From assembly GCA_023411555.1 (NCBI GenBank), contig JAEYOQ010000055.1, forward strand, positions 1-64,000: a stretch of 64,000 nt of DNA, in the 5' to 3' direction. The position numbers and the translations under genes are program-made. The stretch comes from Bacillota bacterium (GTDB taxonomy: Bacteria > Bacillota > Clostridia > Lachnospirales > Lachnospiraceae). Positions 57,066 to 64,000 of the stretch are shown piece by piece (the first letter of the stretch is position 1; each line of letters begins with the position of its first letter). The notes under the pieces are model-generated. The model was not told the origin of the DNA. It searched no databases and saw only the letters and a program-made list of their open reading frames with translations.

Positions 57066-58784
57066 ATGAAAAAAGAACTCAGAAGAATCCTTGCGTTAGC
57101 TTTAATGTGCGCGATGATCGTTACAGCCTTCGCAGGCTGTAAGAAAGAGGATACTGTCACTACAACAGATGGGGCAAAGAGCACTGCAACAGAGGCACCC
57201 AAGGCAGACCCTACAAAAGCACCTGAAGCTACTACTGCTGTTGTAGCACCGGGAATAGAAGGCTTTACCCCTTTTGCTGAGACCGTAGAGATAACCGTTC
57301 CTGTATATGACCGATCGAAGGAAGGCTATCCTGCAGTGGATAATAATTACTGGACCAAATGGGTTCAAGAAAACTTCGGCGACAAGTATAACATTAAGGT
57401 TACCTATGTAGCTATCCCACGTTTTGATGTTATGACTAAGTATAGCTTATTGATTGCTGCCGGTGATACACCGACCATTCTCATGGAATATGATTACCCG
57501 AAGGTAGCACAGTGGGCAAATGACGGTGCTATGACAACCATCGATCTGGATGCATTTGCACAGGTGGCTCCAACCTACTATCAGAAGATGGTTGATAATA
57601 ACCAGCTCCAGTACACTAAGCTGGGTGATGATACATTCTTCGTATTATCTGAAAGACTTTACTATAATGTAACCTATACTCATGCTACCTTTATAAGAAA
57701 AGACTGGCTGGATGCAGTAGGCAAGGGAATTCCTCAAAATTATGCTGAGCACACTGCCGCCATTGATGCAATTATGGCAGCTGGTCTTACCGATCAGGCT
57801 CCACTGGGCTTATGGCTTCCGAATTCCGGCTATGTAGCGAACTTTGCTTACCGTGATTTCCCAGTCAATGAGGAAGAGTGGGCGATGCACTCCAGCTTAG
57901 GAACTCCTTCACTGCCCTGGGAAGCTACCAAGAGGCTGTTAAAGCGGCAGAATGCCGAATACAACAGGGGTTATTACTCTAAGGAGTATGATTTGGCAGC
58001 AGATGATTCTCAGGCTAAGACAGACTTTATCAACGGCAAGCTTTATTCCTACGGTAACTACATGGCAGCGAATGTAGATTGGTTAACCGCTTTCTATGAG
58101 AATAACCCGGGTGCAGAGCTGGCACTTGCTAGCGTTACTCAAGTTGTTGAACCCGGAGTAGCGGATGTTCCTTCCTACAGAGCAGACAATCCCTTTGGTA
58201 TGATTGTTGGTTTCAGCTCCTTGGCAACCGAGGACCAGCTAAAGGCTGCTTGGATGTTTATGGAATGGATGAGCCAGGAAGAGACCTTATTCACTTTAGA
58301 GAATGGTGTAGAAGGCGTTACCTATACCATGAATGAGAATGGTATCCCAATTGTAGATGCCAACTATCGTGGGGAAGAGATGTTGAATCATAATAACAAC
58401 ATCGATATGACCTGTATTGTTCACGCAAGTAAGGTTACTGCAAAGATTGAGGATAGTATCAGACTGATTACCCCTCAGGGAATTCCTCAGGACTTCTATG
58501 ATCAACTGCTTCAAAATTATAATAGCCTTGTAGAAGCAAGTAAGTATGCGTATTCCGATCCGATATTCTCTGTAACCATCGATTCGGAAAGCGAGCATTC
58601 GGCTAACCTGTTAAGCTTATATCAGGAATACAGTGTGAAGCTGGTTAAGTGTAAACCAGAGGAATTCGATGCTTTATACGACGATTTTAGCAAGAAGTAT
58701 CTGGAGGCAGGTTATCAGGAGGTTATCGATGAGAGACTTGCGGCCTACAAGGCAGGGAACTCTACCAAGCTTCCGGTTAAATAG
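57066..58784 (+). CDS. ABC sugar importer substrate-binding lipoprotein
   Basis: The 572-residue protein has a lipoprotein signal (lipobox AFAGC, Cys25) and a Thr/Ala-rich linker (residues 30-65). It continues as a large family 1 solute-binding protein of the LplA type: TVEITVPVYDRSKEGYPAVD, NNYWTKWVQENFGD, and later DYPKVAQWANDGAMT. Its length and the paired LplB/LplC permeases fit oligosaccharide capture. Neighbouring genes suggest rhamnogalacturonan fragments. GGGAGGACG precedes the start. Confidence 0.9.
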   Translation: MKKELRRILALALMCAMIVTAFAGCKKEDTVTTTDGAKSTATEAPKADPTKAPEATTAVVAPGIEGFTPFAETVEITVPVYDRSKEGYPAVDNNYWTKWVQENFGDKYNIKVTYVAIPRFDVMTKYSLLIAAGDTPTILMEYDYPKVAQWANDGAMTTIDLDAFAQVAPTYYQKMVDNNQLQYTKLGDDTFFVLSERLYYNVTYTHATFIRKDWLDAVGKGIPQNYAEHTAAIDAIMAAGLTDQAPLGLWLPNSGYVANFAYRDFPVNEEEWAMHSSLGTPSLPWEATKRLLKRQNAEYNRGYYSKEYDLAADDSQAKTDFINGKLYSYGNYMAANVDWLTAFYENNPGAELALASVTQVVEPGVADVPSYRADNPFGMIVGFSSLATEDQLKAAWMFMEWMSQEETLFTLENGVEGVTYTMNENGIPIVDANYRGEEMLNHNNNIDMTCIVHASKVTAKIEDSIRLITPQGIPQDFYDQLLQNYNSLVEASKYAYSDPIFSVTIDSESEHSANLLSLYQEYSVKLVKCKPEEFDALYDDFSKKYLEAGYQEVIDERLAAYKAGNSTKLPVK

Positions 58785-58819
58785 TAACAACTAAGTATCC
58801 CGAAATGTACTCAAAATTG

Positions 58820-58843
58820 GGCTCCTGACTATGGTTGGGAGCC
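58820..58843 (+). promoter_or_regulatory. intercistronic hairpin between binding protein and rhaM
   Basis: Bases 58820-58829 and 58834-58843 form a 10-bp stem with a TATG loop and no clear T-run. It may act as a partial terminator or stabilise the 3' end of the binding-protein message. Confidence 0.5.
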
Positions 58844-58929
58844 TATATTACTACAATTGCTGGCAGCTAGGATATAGTGTTCTTGTCAATAATAGCATAA
58901 CAATGCATTGTATTAAGGGAGGGCTAGAT

Positions 58930-59241
58930 ATGCTTTTAGGTTTTAAGATGAAACTATATGAAGGAATGGAAGAAGAGTATATAAAACGGCACAATGAACT
59001 ATGGCCGGAGATGATTGACATGCTTCACGAACACGGAGGAAAAAACTATACAATTTATTTAGATCGTGACACGAATATATTATTCGCATCCATTGAGATA
59101 GAGGACGAAGAGCTTTGGGCAAAGGCTGCGGATACAGCTATCAATCGGAGATGGTGGGATTACATGGCGGATATTATGGAGACGAATCCAGATAACAGCC
59201 CTGTCAGTCAGCCACTGGTGAAGGTATTTCATATAGATTAA
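58930..59241 (+). CDS. rhaM: L-rhamnose mutarotase
   Basis: The 103 residues start at ATG 58930 behind AGGGAGGG. The sequence matches RhaM closely: EEYIKRHNELWPEM near the N-terminus with the active-site Tyr/His (His21), YTIYLDRDTNILFASIEIE, RWWDYMADIMETNPDNSPVS and a C-terminal hydrophobic end. It interconverts alpha- and beta-L-rhamnose. Its place between the importer and the glycosidases ties the locus to rhamnose release. Confidence 0.95.
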   Translation: MLLGFKMKLYEGMEEEYIKRHNELWPEMIDMLHEHGGKNYTIYLDRDTNILFASIEIEDEELWAKAADTAINRRWWDYMADIMETNPDNSPVSQPLVKVFHID

Positions 59242-59271
59242 AAGTACATCTGACTGACCAATTCGGCTTGA

Positions 59272-60219
59272 TTAGATCCAGCCTGTAAATTCTAGTATAG
59301 ATGCCTTCGGTGAATTGGATTCGGAAAGAAGGGTCTGCTTTCTCCACACACTGGGTGGAACATGCATCAGCTTGATAAAGCTGCGATTAAAGCTGGATAT
59401 GGAACGAAACCCTACCTTTTCCGATATGGTAAGGATAGAGTCCTCAGTGCTTCGAAGCAGCCAGCAGGCAGCATCAATTCTTGTGCTGTTCAGAAAATCC
59501 AGTGGTGCTGCTCCCATTGTTTCATGGAAGGTTCGACGGAAATGGCTTACGCTAAGGTGACACAGATCGGCCAGATCTTCAATGCAGATGGGCTGCATAT
59601 AGTTCTTTTGGATATGCTCTAAAGCATTTAAAATCACCAGAATGTTCTCAGAATCATGTTGGAGCTCCTTCTTATTGTCATTTTGGATGACCTCGGTTGA
59701 ATGAATACGAAGTAACTCCACATACAAGGCTAGCATCAGTCCCCTGACACTGACCTGGTAGTTGGTCCGCTGCTGTTTTAGCTCCTCCACGATGGAGGTT
59801 GTGAGGAAGTATACCTTTGGATATTCCATCTTATTCATAATTAGGTGATAATTGCGAATGTTCGACATGGGTTTATCAAAGCTCTTGGGTTGATTGAAGG
59901 TATTACGAAACAATTCCTCCGGATCGACAAAGATATAGGACCATAGGCTTTCTGTTCCCGGCGAGCTATAGGTGGTGTGAGGGAGATGCTTGGGTACACA
60001 GGTAACATCTCCGGCCTTGAAGGAAATTGGTATATCCTCAAAGTCCATAATTCCACTGTCAGAATGGCAGATTCCAATCTCAAGACAGTTATGGAAATGC
60101 AGTCTTCCGCTCTTCTTATCTGAGATTCGCCAACGCTCACCACTGAGAAGAAGAATAGGAAAATTGAGTGGTAGATTGTAATGACGATATTCTATAATTG
60201 GTTTTTTCCGCCTGGACAT
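59272..60219 (-). CDS. AraC-family regulator with cupin-like sensor
   Basis: The 315-residue protein begins MSRRKKPIIEYRHYNLP at 60219 behind GTGAGGTG. The N-terminal half is a cupin-like sensor (HFHNCLEIGICHSDSGIMDF, then GDVTCVPKHLPHTTYS). The C-terminal 100 residues hold two helix-turn-helices (IEDLADLCHLSVSHFRRTFH and ILTISEKVGFRSISSFNRSF). Such AraC proteins bind a sugar and activate adjacent transport and glycosidase genes. It is divergent from the GH105-GH112 unit and probably controls both sides of the locus. Confidence 0.9.
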   Translation of the reverse strand: MSRRKKPIIEYRHYNLPLNFPILLLSGERWRISDKKSGRLHFHNCLEIGICHSDSGIMDFEDIPISFKAGDVTCVPKHLPHTTYSSPGTESLWSYIFVDPEELFRNTFNQPKSFDKPMSNIRNYHLIMNKMEYPKVYFLTTSIVEELKQQRTNYQVSVRGLMLALYVELLRIHSTEVIQNDNKKELQHDSENILVILNALEHIQKNYMQPICIEDLADLCHLSVSHFRRTFHETMGAAPLDFLNSTRIDAACWLLRSTEDSILTISEKVGFRSISSFNRSFIKLMHVPPSVWRKQTLLSESNSPKASILEFTGWI

Positions 60220-60265
60220 TAGGAACACCTCACTCGTTAGCATATTTCCTATAGATACCATTTAT

Positions 60266-60294
60266 ATTATACAGATTTTGGATGGGAATTTCAA
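60266..60294 (-). promoter_or_regulatory. sigma-A promoter of the AraC gene
   Basis: On the minus strand TTGAAA (60294-60289) and TATAAT (60271-60266) are separated by 17 bases, 47 bases before the AraC start. Confidence 0.8.
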
Positions 60295-60396
60295 GCTGAC
60301 GATGGGAGTACTAGACGGTAACCATAGATTTCGGTGAGAATGATTAGATATTGATAAGAATATACGGCAAAATACTGAAAAGAGGTGTAGGATAGC

Positions 60397-61425
60397 GTGA
60401 AAATTAATTTTAATGAGACAGAGCTTCTTAACATAATGGATAAGGTAGTACGTAAAACCATGACAATGGATCTAACCTGGGAATGGCCCTGTGGCGTTGC
60501 CTATTACGGTGTATCCAGAGCTTATGAATTAACGAAAAGGGAAGAATACCTTGATATGCTGGCTCGTTGGACGGATGAATACCTAGAGCTTGGATTACCG
60601 GATTTTACGGTAAACACCTGTGCCATGGGGCATGTAATGATAACCCTCTACGAAGCGACCGGTGCGGAGAAATATTGGGCTATTGTGATGCAGAAGGTAG
60701 ATTATCTTCGTAACCGGGCACTTCGTTTTGGTGATAGCGTATTACAGCATACCGTATCGAAGGGAAATGATTTTCCGGAGCAGGCTTGGGCTGATACCTT
60801 ATTCATGGCAGCCTTTTTCCTTCTGCGGGTGGGAAGTAAGCTGGGAGATCAGGAAATTCTTGCGGATGCTTTGAAGCAATATTATTGGCACATCAAGTAC
60901 CTACAGGACCCGGCAACTGGCCTATGGTATCATGGCTACAATAACATTCTGGGCAATCATATGTCCGGATTTTATTGGGCTCGTGCTAACGCCTGGGCTG
61001 CCTATACGATGTCTCGGGTGAAGAAGGTAATGAGGGATTGGTATCTGTATCCAGAATGTATGGATATTGAGTGCTCTCTGCGGGATCAGCTGGCAGCCTT
61101 AAAGCTGGTTCAGACAGAAAATGGCTTATGGAGGACCTTGCTAGACGATGAGGAGGGCTACGAGGAGGTGTCGGCTTCCTGCGGTATTGCGGCAGCTATG
61201 GTAAATAACAGCAACCCGTTGCATTCCAAGTATGTTCAAAAGGCTTTACAGGGGATTATGAATAATGTCAGTGAGGACGGAAGAGTATTGAATGTCTCTG
61301 GAGGAACGGCCGTTATGAAGGATCGGGAGGGATATCGAAAGGTTCCTAAGGGCTGGATACAAGGCTGGGGGCAGGGGCTGGCACTAGCTTTCTTTGCAGA
61401 TCTCATTGACAATCAAAAGGAATGA
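60397..61425 (+). CDS. GH105 unsaturated rhamnogalacturonyl hydrolase
   Basis: The 342-residue protein has the alpha6/alpha6 barrel features of the YteR/YesR group: TWEWPCGVAYYGVSRAY near residue 28, catalytic Asp133 in EQAWADTLFM, then NHMSGFYWARANAWAAYT with the conserved W-A-R-x-N-x-W (about 190), and KGWIQGWGQGLAL near the end. It hydrates and removes the unsaturated galacturonyl end of rhamnogalacturonan lyase products, releasing L-rhamnose-containing pieces. No signal peptide, so it acts in the cytoplasm. AGAGGTG precedes the start (GTG/ATG region, 60397 taken). Confidence 0.92.
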   Translation: MKINFNETELLNIMDKVVRKTMTMDLTWEWPCGVAYYGVSRAYELTKREEYLDMLARWTDEYLELGLPDFTVNTCAMGHVMITLYEATGAEKYWAIVMQKVDYLRNRALRFGDSVLQHTVSKGNDFPEQAWADTLFMAAFFLLRVGSKLGDQEILADALKQYYWHIKYLQDPATGLWYHGYNNILGNHMSGFYWARANAWAAYTMSRVKKVMRDWYLYPECMDIECSLRDQLAALKLVQTENGLWRTLLDDEEGYEEVSASCGIAAAMVNNSNPLHSKYVQKALQGIMNNVSEDGRVLNVSGGTAVMKDREGYRKVPKGWIQGWGQGLALAFFADLIDNQKE

Positions 61426-61532
61426 GCGAAACAGCAGGAGCGAGCAAGAAATGTGAATGCCTTTGGCATAAGCGAACACAAAGTGTGGAAGGACATGCAG
61501 ATATATAGAATGATTTGGTAGGAGGAAAGCAC

Positions 61533-63695
61533 ATGAAGGATGGGACAAAACGGGGGAGCTTTACCTTACCCGGAGAGGCCGGCTATGAAGCTCTGACGTT
61601 GCGTATGGCAGATAAATGGGGCGCTGATGTAATCCGTGACAGTGATGGTACCGTACTTTCAGAGGAAATCGTAAAGGCAGGCTATGATATTTATGCAACG
61701 ATTTGTATCATACGGGATCATAACCAATGGGCCAGTAAGAATACAGATAAATTGCAGCAGACCTTTTTAATAACGAGTCCTAAGGTGGCGACAGAGGCAC
61801 AGATTACCATACCTTTGATGGAGGACTATTTTAAGGAGCAATTTAAAGTCAATTTCTCTCAGGATTCTTTGAAATATTGGCAGGTACATGACAGGACAAC
61901 CAATCAGGAGGTGCCCTCTAAGCACTGGATCTATGACAAAGAGAAAGAGGCGGTGACAATTAGTAACTGCCTTCCATGGCATAAATACACTGTCAGCTTT
62001 CTAGCCTTCCGAATATGGGAAGAAATCTCCATGTATAACCATACGACGAATCACTGGGATAAGGAACACCTATTGCAGCTTGATCCAATCCATAGTGAGG
62101 TTCAGGAGTATCTTACTAAATGGTTAGAACATTGGTGTCAGACACATCCGGAGACCAATGTAGTACGTTTCACCTCCTTATTCTATAACTTTGCCTGGAT
62201 TTGGGGCAGCAGTGAGAAAAATAGACATCTATTTACTGACTGGGGCTCTTATGATTTTACGGTAAGCCCAAAGGCATTAGATAAGTTCGATAAATGCTAT
62301 GGCTATTCTCTGACAGCGGAGGATTTTACTCATCAGGGTAAGTTTCGTGTGACCCATATGCCCGGTGACAGACGAAAAGCTGACTGGATGGAGTTCGTGA
62401 ATGATTTTGTAATTGAGTTCGGAAAGAAGTTAATCGATATCACACATCGATATGGAAAAAAAGCTTATGTCTTCTATGATGACAGCTGGGTAGGCCTAGA
62501 ACCCTATAATGGAAGATTTCATGAGTTTGGCTTCGATGGTCTGATCAAATGCGTTTTCTCTGGATATGAGGTCAGACTCTGTGCAGGTGTACCAGTTAAG
62601 ACCCATGAGCTTCGCCTACATCCGTATCTTTTCCCACTGGGGCTTGGTGGAAAACCAACCTTCATGAAGGGGGGAGATCCTGCACGGGATGCGAGGCAGT
62701 ACTGGATTAATATACGCAGGGCGATATTACGAGAGCCTGTCGATCGTATCGGTCTGGGCGGTTATCTGCATCTGGTTGAGGAATATCCTGACTTCTGCAA
62801 TTATATAGAAAAGGTTGCGGATGAGTTCCGCTTTATTAAGGAACTCCATAGTACTGGAACACCCTATAGGCTTAAGACAAGAGTGGCAGTATTACATAGT
62901 TGGGGTAAGCTCCGCTCCTGGACTTTGTCAGGACATTTTCATGAGACCTATATCCATGATCTGATTCATGTGAATGAAGCTCTGTCCGGCCTGCCAGTTG
63001 AGGTGAGCTTCCTAAGCTTTGAGGATATTAAGCTGGGAGCTTTGCAAGATATTGATGTCGTGATCAATGCTGGTTATGGCGGCTCTGCCTGGAGTGGCGG
63101 GGACCATTGGAGAGATGATAAGGTGATTGAGTGTCTTACCGAATGGGTCTATCAGGGAGGGACTTTCTTGGGAATTGGTGAACCCTCGGCTGTTAACGGT
63201 TATGATACCTATTATAGAATGTCACATGTACTCGGTATTGATTTGGATACGGGGGAGAGGGTTTGCCATGGTAAGTGGAGCTTTGAGATTACCTCGGTTG
63301 AAAAGCTACTTCCGGTAGGGAGTCATATCCCAGAGAAGAAAAATCTCTATCTGACCGATGGTAAAGCGAAGGTACTTATGGCGAAGCAGGGTGTTCCTAT
63401 TATGACGATGAATGATTTTGGAAAAGGAAAGGGAATCTACTTAGCAGGCTTTGAATTAAGCCTTGAGAATACGCGAATGCTTCTTAATCTGCTTTGCTAT
63501 GCATCTGGAGAAGGCTTGGATGGGACTTATCTTACGGATAATCCCTATACAGAATGCACCTATTTTCCGGAAAGTAAGATACTGATCATCCTTAATAACA
63601 GTGACAAAGAGCAGACCACTTCTATTAAAACACAGTTTGGCACCGTTACCCTGACCCTAGAGCCCTATGATAATAAGCTGCAGAAGTTATTCTAA
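61533..63695 (+). CDS. GH112 beta-galactoside phosphorylase, probably galactosyl-1,4-L-rhamnose phosphorylase
   Basis: The 720-residue protein starts at ATG 61533 behind TAGGAGG. Family GH112 features are GSFTLPGEAGYE at the start, TNVVRFTSLFYNFAWIWG in the barrel, the acid region YDDSWVGLEPYNGRFHEFGF (Asp316/Asp317), FMKGGDPARDARQYW and the C-terminal beta-sandwich domain. GH112 enzymes phosphorolyse beta-1,3-galactosyl-HexNAc or beta-1,4-galactosyl-L-rhamnose to Gal-1-P. The adjacent rhaM and GH105 genes favour the rhamnose-specific type. The active-site residues that set specificity cannot be decided by eye. Confidence 0.9.
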   Translation: MKDGTKRGSFTLPGEAGYEALTLRMADKWGADVIRDSDGTVLSEEIVKAGYDIYATICIIRDHNQWASKNTDKLQQTFLITSPKVATEAQITIPLMEDYFKEQFKVNFSQDSLKYWQVHDRTTNQEVPSKHWIYDKEKEAVTISNCLPWHKYTVSFLAFRIWEEISMYNHTTNHWDKEHLLQLDPIHSEVQEYLTKWLEHWCQTHPETNVVRFTSLFYNFAWIWGSSEKNRHLFTDWGSYDFTVSPKALDKFDKCYGYSLTAEDFTHQGKFRVTHMPGDRRKADWMEFVNDFVIEFGKKLIDITHRYGKKAYVFYDDSWVGLEPYNGRFHEFGFDGLIKCVFSGYEVRLCAGVPVKTHELRLHPYLFPLGLGGKPTFMKGGDPARDARQYWINIRRAILREPVDRIGLGGYLHLVEEYPDFCNYIEKVADEFRFIKELHSTGTPYRLKTRVAVLHSWGKLRSWTLSGHFHETYIHDLIHVNEALSGLPVEVSFLSFEDIKLGALQDIDVVINAGYGGSAWSGGDHWRDDKVIECLTEWVYQGGTFLGIGEPSAVNGYDTYYRMSHVLGIDLDTGERVCHGKWSFEITSVEKLLPVGSHIPEKKNLYLTDGKAKVLMAKQGVPIMTMNDFGKGKGIYLAGFELSLENTRMLLNLLCYASGEGLDGTYLTDNPYTECTYFPESKILIILNNSDKEQTTSIKTQFGTVTLTLEPYDNKLQKLF

Positions 63696-63733
63696 AATAC
63701 GGATAGGATTGACTTCTTCCATGTGAGAAATGG

Positions 63734-63761
63734 TTGCAAATACAAGAAAATATGTTATTCT
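63734..63761 (+). promoter_or_regulatory. probable promoter of the terminal gene
   Basis: TTGCAA (63734-63739) and TATTCT (63756-63761) are separated by 16 bases. The predicted start lies about ten bases before a perfect palindrome. Confidence 0.45.
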
Positions 63762-63777
63762 AATAATATTGGTAATA

Positions 63778-63801
63778 AAGTATTTTGTTAACAAAATACT
63801 T
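63778..63801. promoter_or_regulatory. 24-bp perfect palindrome, likely operator
   Basis: The 24 bases are their own reverse complement, centred on GTTAAC. They lie behind the promoter at 63734 and about 85 bases before the start of the next gene. A LacI- or MarR-type operator would look like this. Confidence 0.6.
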
Positions 63802-63885
63802 AGGTTGACTATATTGAGTGTGAAAACTCCTTGTTCTCTCGGGTTTGGTGATTTTTAAGTTTTGATAGAAGCGGAGGAAATAGAT

Positions 63886-64000
63886 ATGCAGTTGGGAATA
63901 CGGCTACATGATGTAGAGGCACTTCCATTAAGGGAACGTCTTCATATTGTAAAGGACCAGGGCTTTTCCTGTGCCCATGTTGCTTTGACTAAGGTAATCA
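63886..64000 (+). CDS. start of a TIM-barrel sugar isomerase/epimerase-like protein (3' truncated by window edge)
   Basis: ATG 63886 follows GCGGAGGAAAT and opens 38 codons to the window end (MQLGIRLHDVEALPLRERLH and then VKDQGFSCAHVALTK). This is the usual N-terminus of xylose-isomerase-like TIM barrels (AP endonuclease 2 fold): strand one, then L-x-E-R-L-x-x-V-K-D-x-G-F-x-x-x-x-L/V. In this context it could be a sugar isomerase or epimerase of the same catabolic locus. Confidence 0.7.
   Translation, partial: MQLGIRLHDVEALPLRERLHIVKDQGFSCAHVALTKVI

Overview
The window looks like a chromosomal segment of an anaerobic, plant-polysaccharide-using Clostridium of the family Lachnospiraceae, close in gene content to Lachnoclostridium/Anaerocolumna (the C. 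phytofermentans group). The reasons are AT-rich low-GC coding, strong AGGAGG ribosome binding sites, a CD3324-family protein, an HTH-desulfoferrodoxin fusion, many ABC-2 exporters, and a GH112/GH105 rhamnogalacturonan locus. The organism assignment is inference. No rRNA, complete tRNA or CRISPR array was seen.

Layout. 1-7050 is a decaying accessory island: a zinc-ribbon protein, an XRE regulator behind a leader with two competing hairpins, a PemK/MazF-like operon, a large serine recombinase, a short gene interrupted by a TGA codon and coupled to an acetyltransferase, and relics of an RlmD-type methyltransferase, a DUF262 protein and the 5' end of a group II intron. 7100-14900 holds a partly damaged ABC-2 exporter, an isoprenylcysteine-methyltransferase-like protein, a heterodimeric ABC exporter and an acetyltransferase. 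14940-20580 holds a MerR regulator, a MerR-type promoter, a GPH sugar transporter, a GH5 enzyme and a convergent sorbosone-dehydrogenase-like beta-propeller. 20663-25240 is a GntR(YtrA)-controlled operon with two ABC ATPase/permease pairs and an M28-type peptidase. 25330-29140 holds trmO, an acetyltransferase, two-step housekeeping-like enzymes (an SDR, a [2Fe-2S] BFD-like protein) and a CE2-type esterase.

On the minus strand, 29305-38322 carries an unusual isoprenoid-synthase-fold protein, a complete branched-chain amino acid ABC system (livJ-H-M-G-F), a MerR-methyltransferase fusion and rfbB. 38340-50580 holds a fosX relic, a NYC1-like SDR, a GMC oxidoreductase with a gluconate-dehydrogenase-subunit-3-like partner, a two-permease ABC exporter with its ArsR regulator, a uridine kinase, the HTH-superoxide reductase fusion, and an MFS/membrane/exported protein trio. 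51070-54590 holds uppP, a 51-residue minus-strand gene, a MATE pump and a TruA homologue with Glu at the catalytic Asp position.

55090-64000 is the clearest pathway: a two-permease ABC importer with its lipoprotein, L-rhamnose mutarotase, a divergent AraC regulator, a GH105 unsaturated rhamnogalacturonyl hydrolase, a GH112 galactoside phosphorylase (probably galactosyl-rhamnose phosphorylase) and the start of a TIM-barrel sugar isomerase. Together these would import rhamnogalacturonan fragments, release L-rhamnose and Gal-1-P inside the cell, and feed rhamnose into catabolism.
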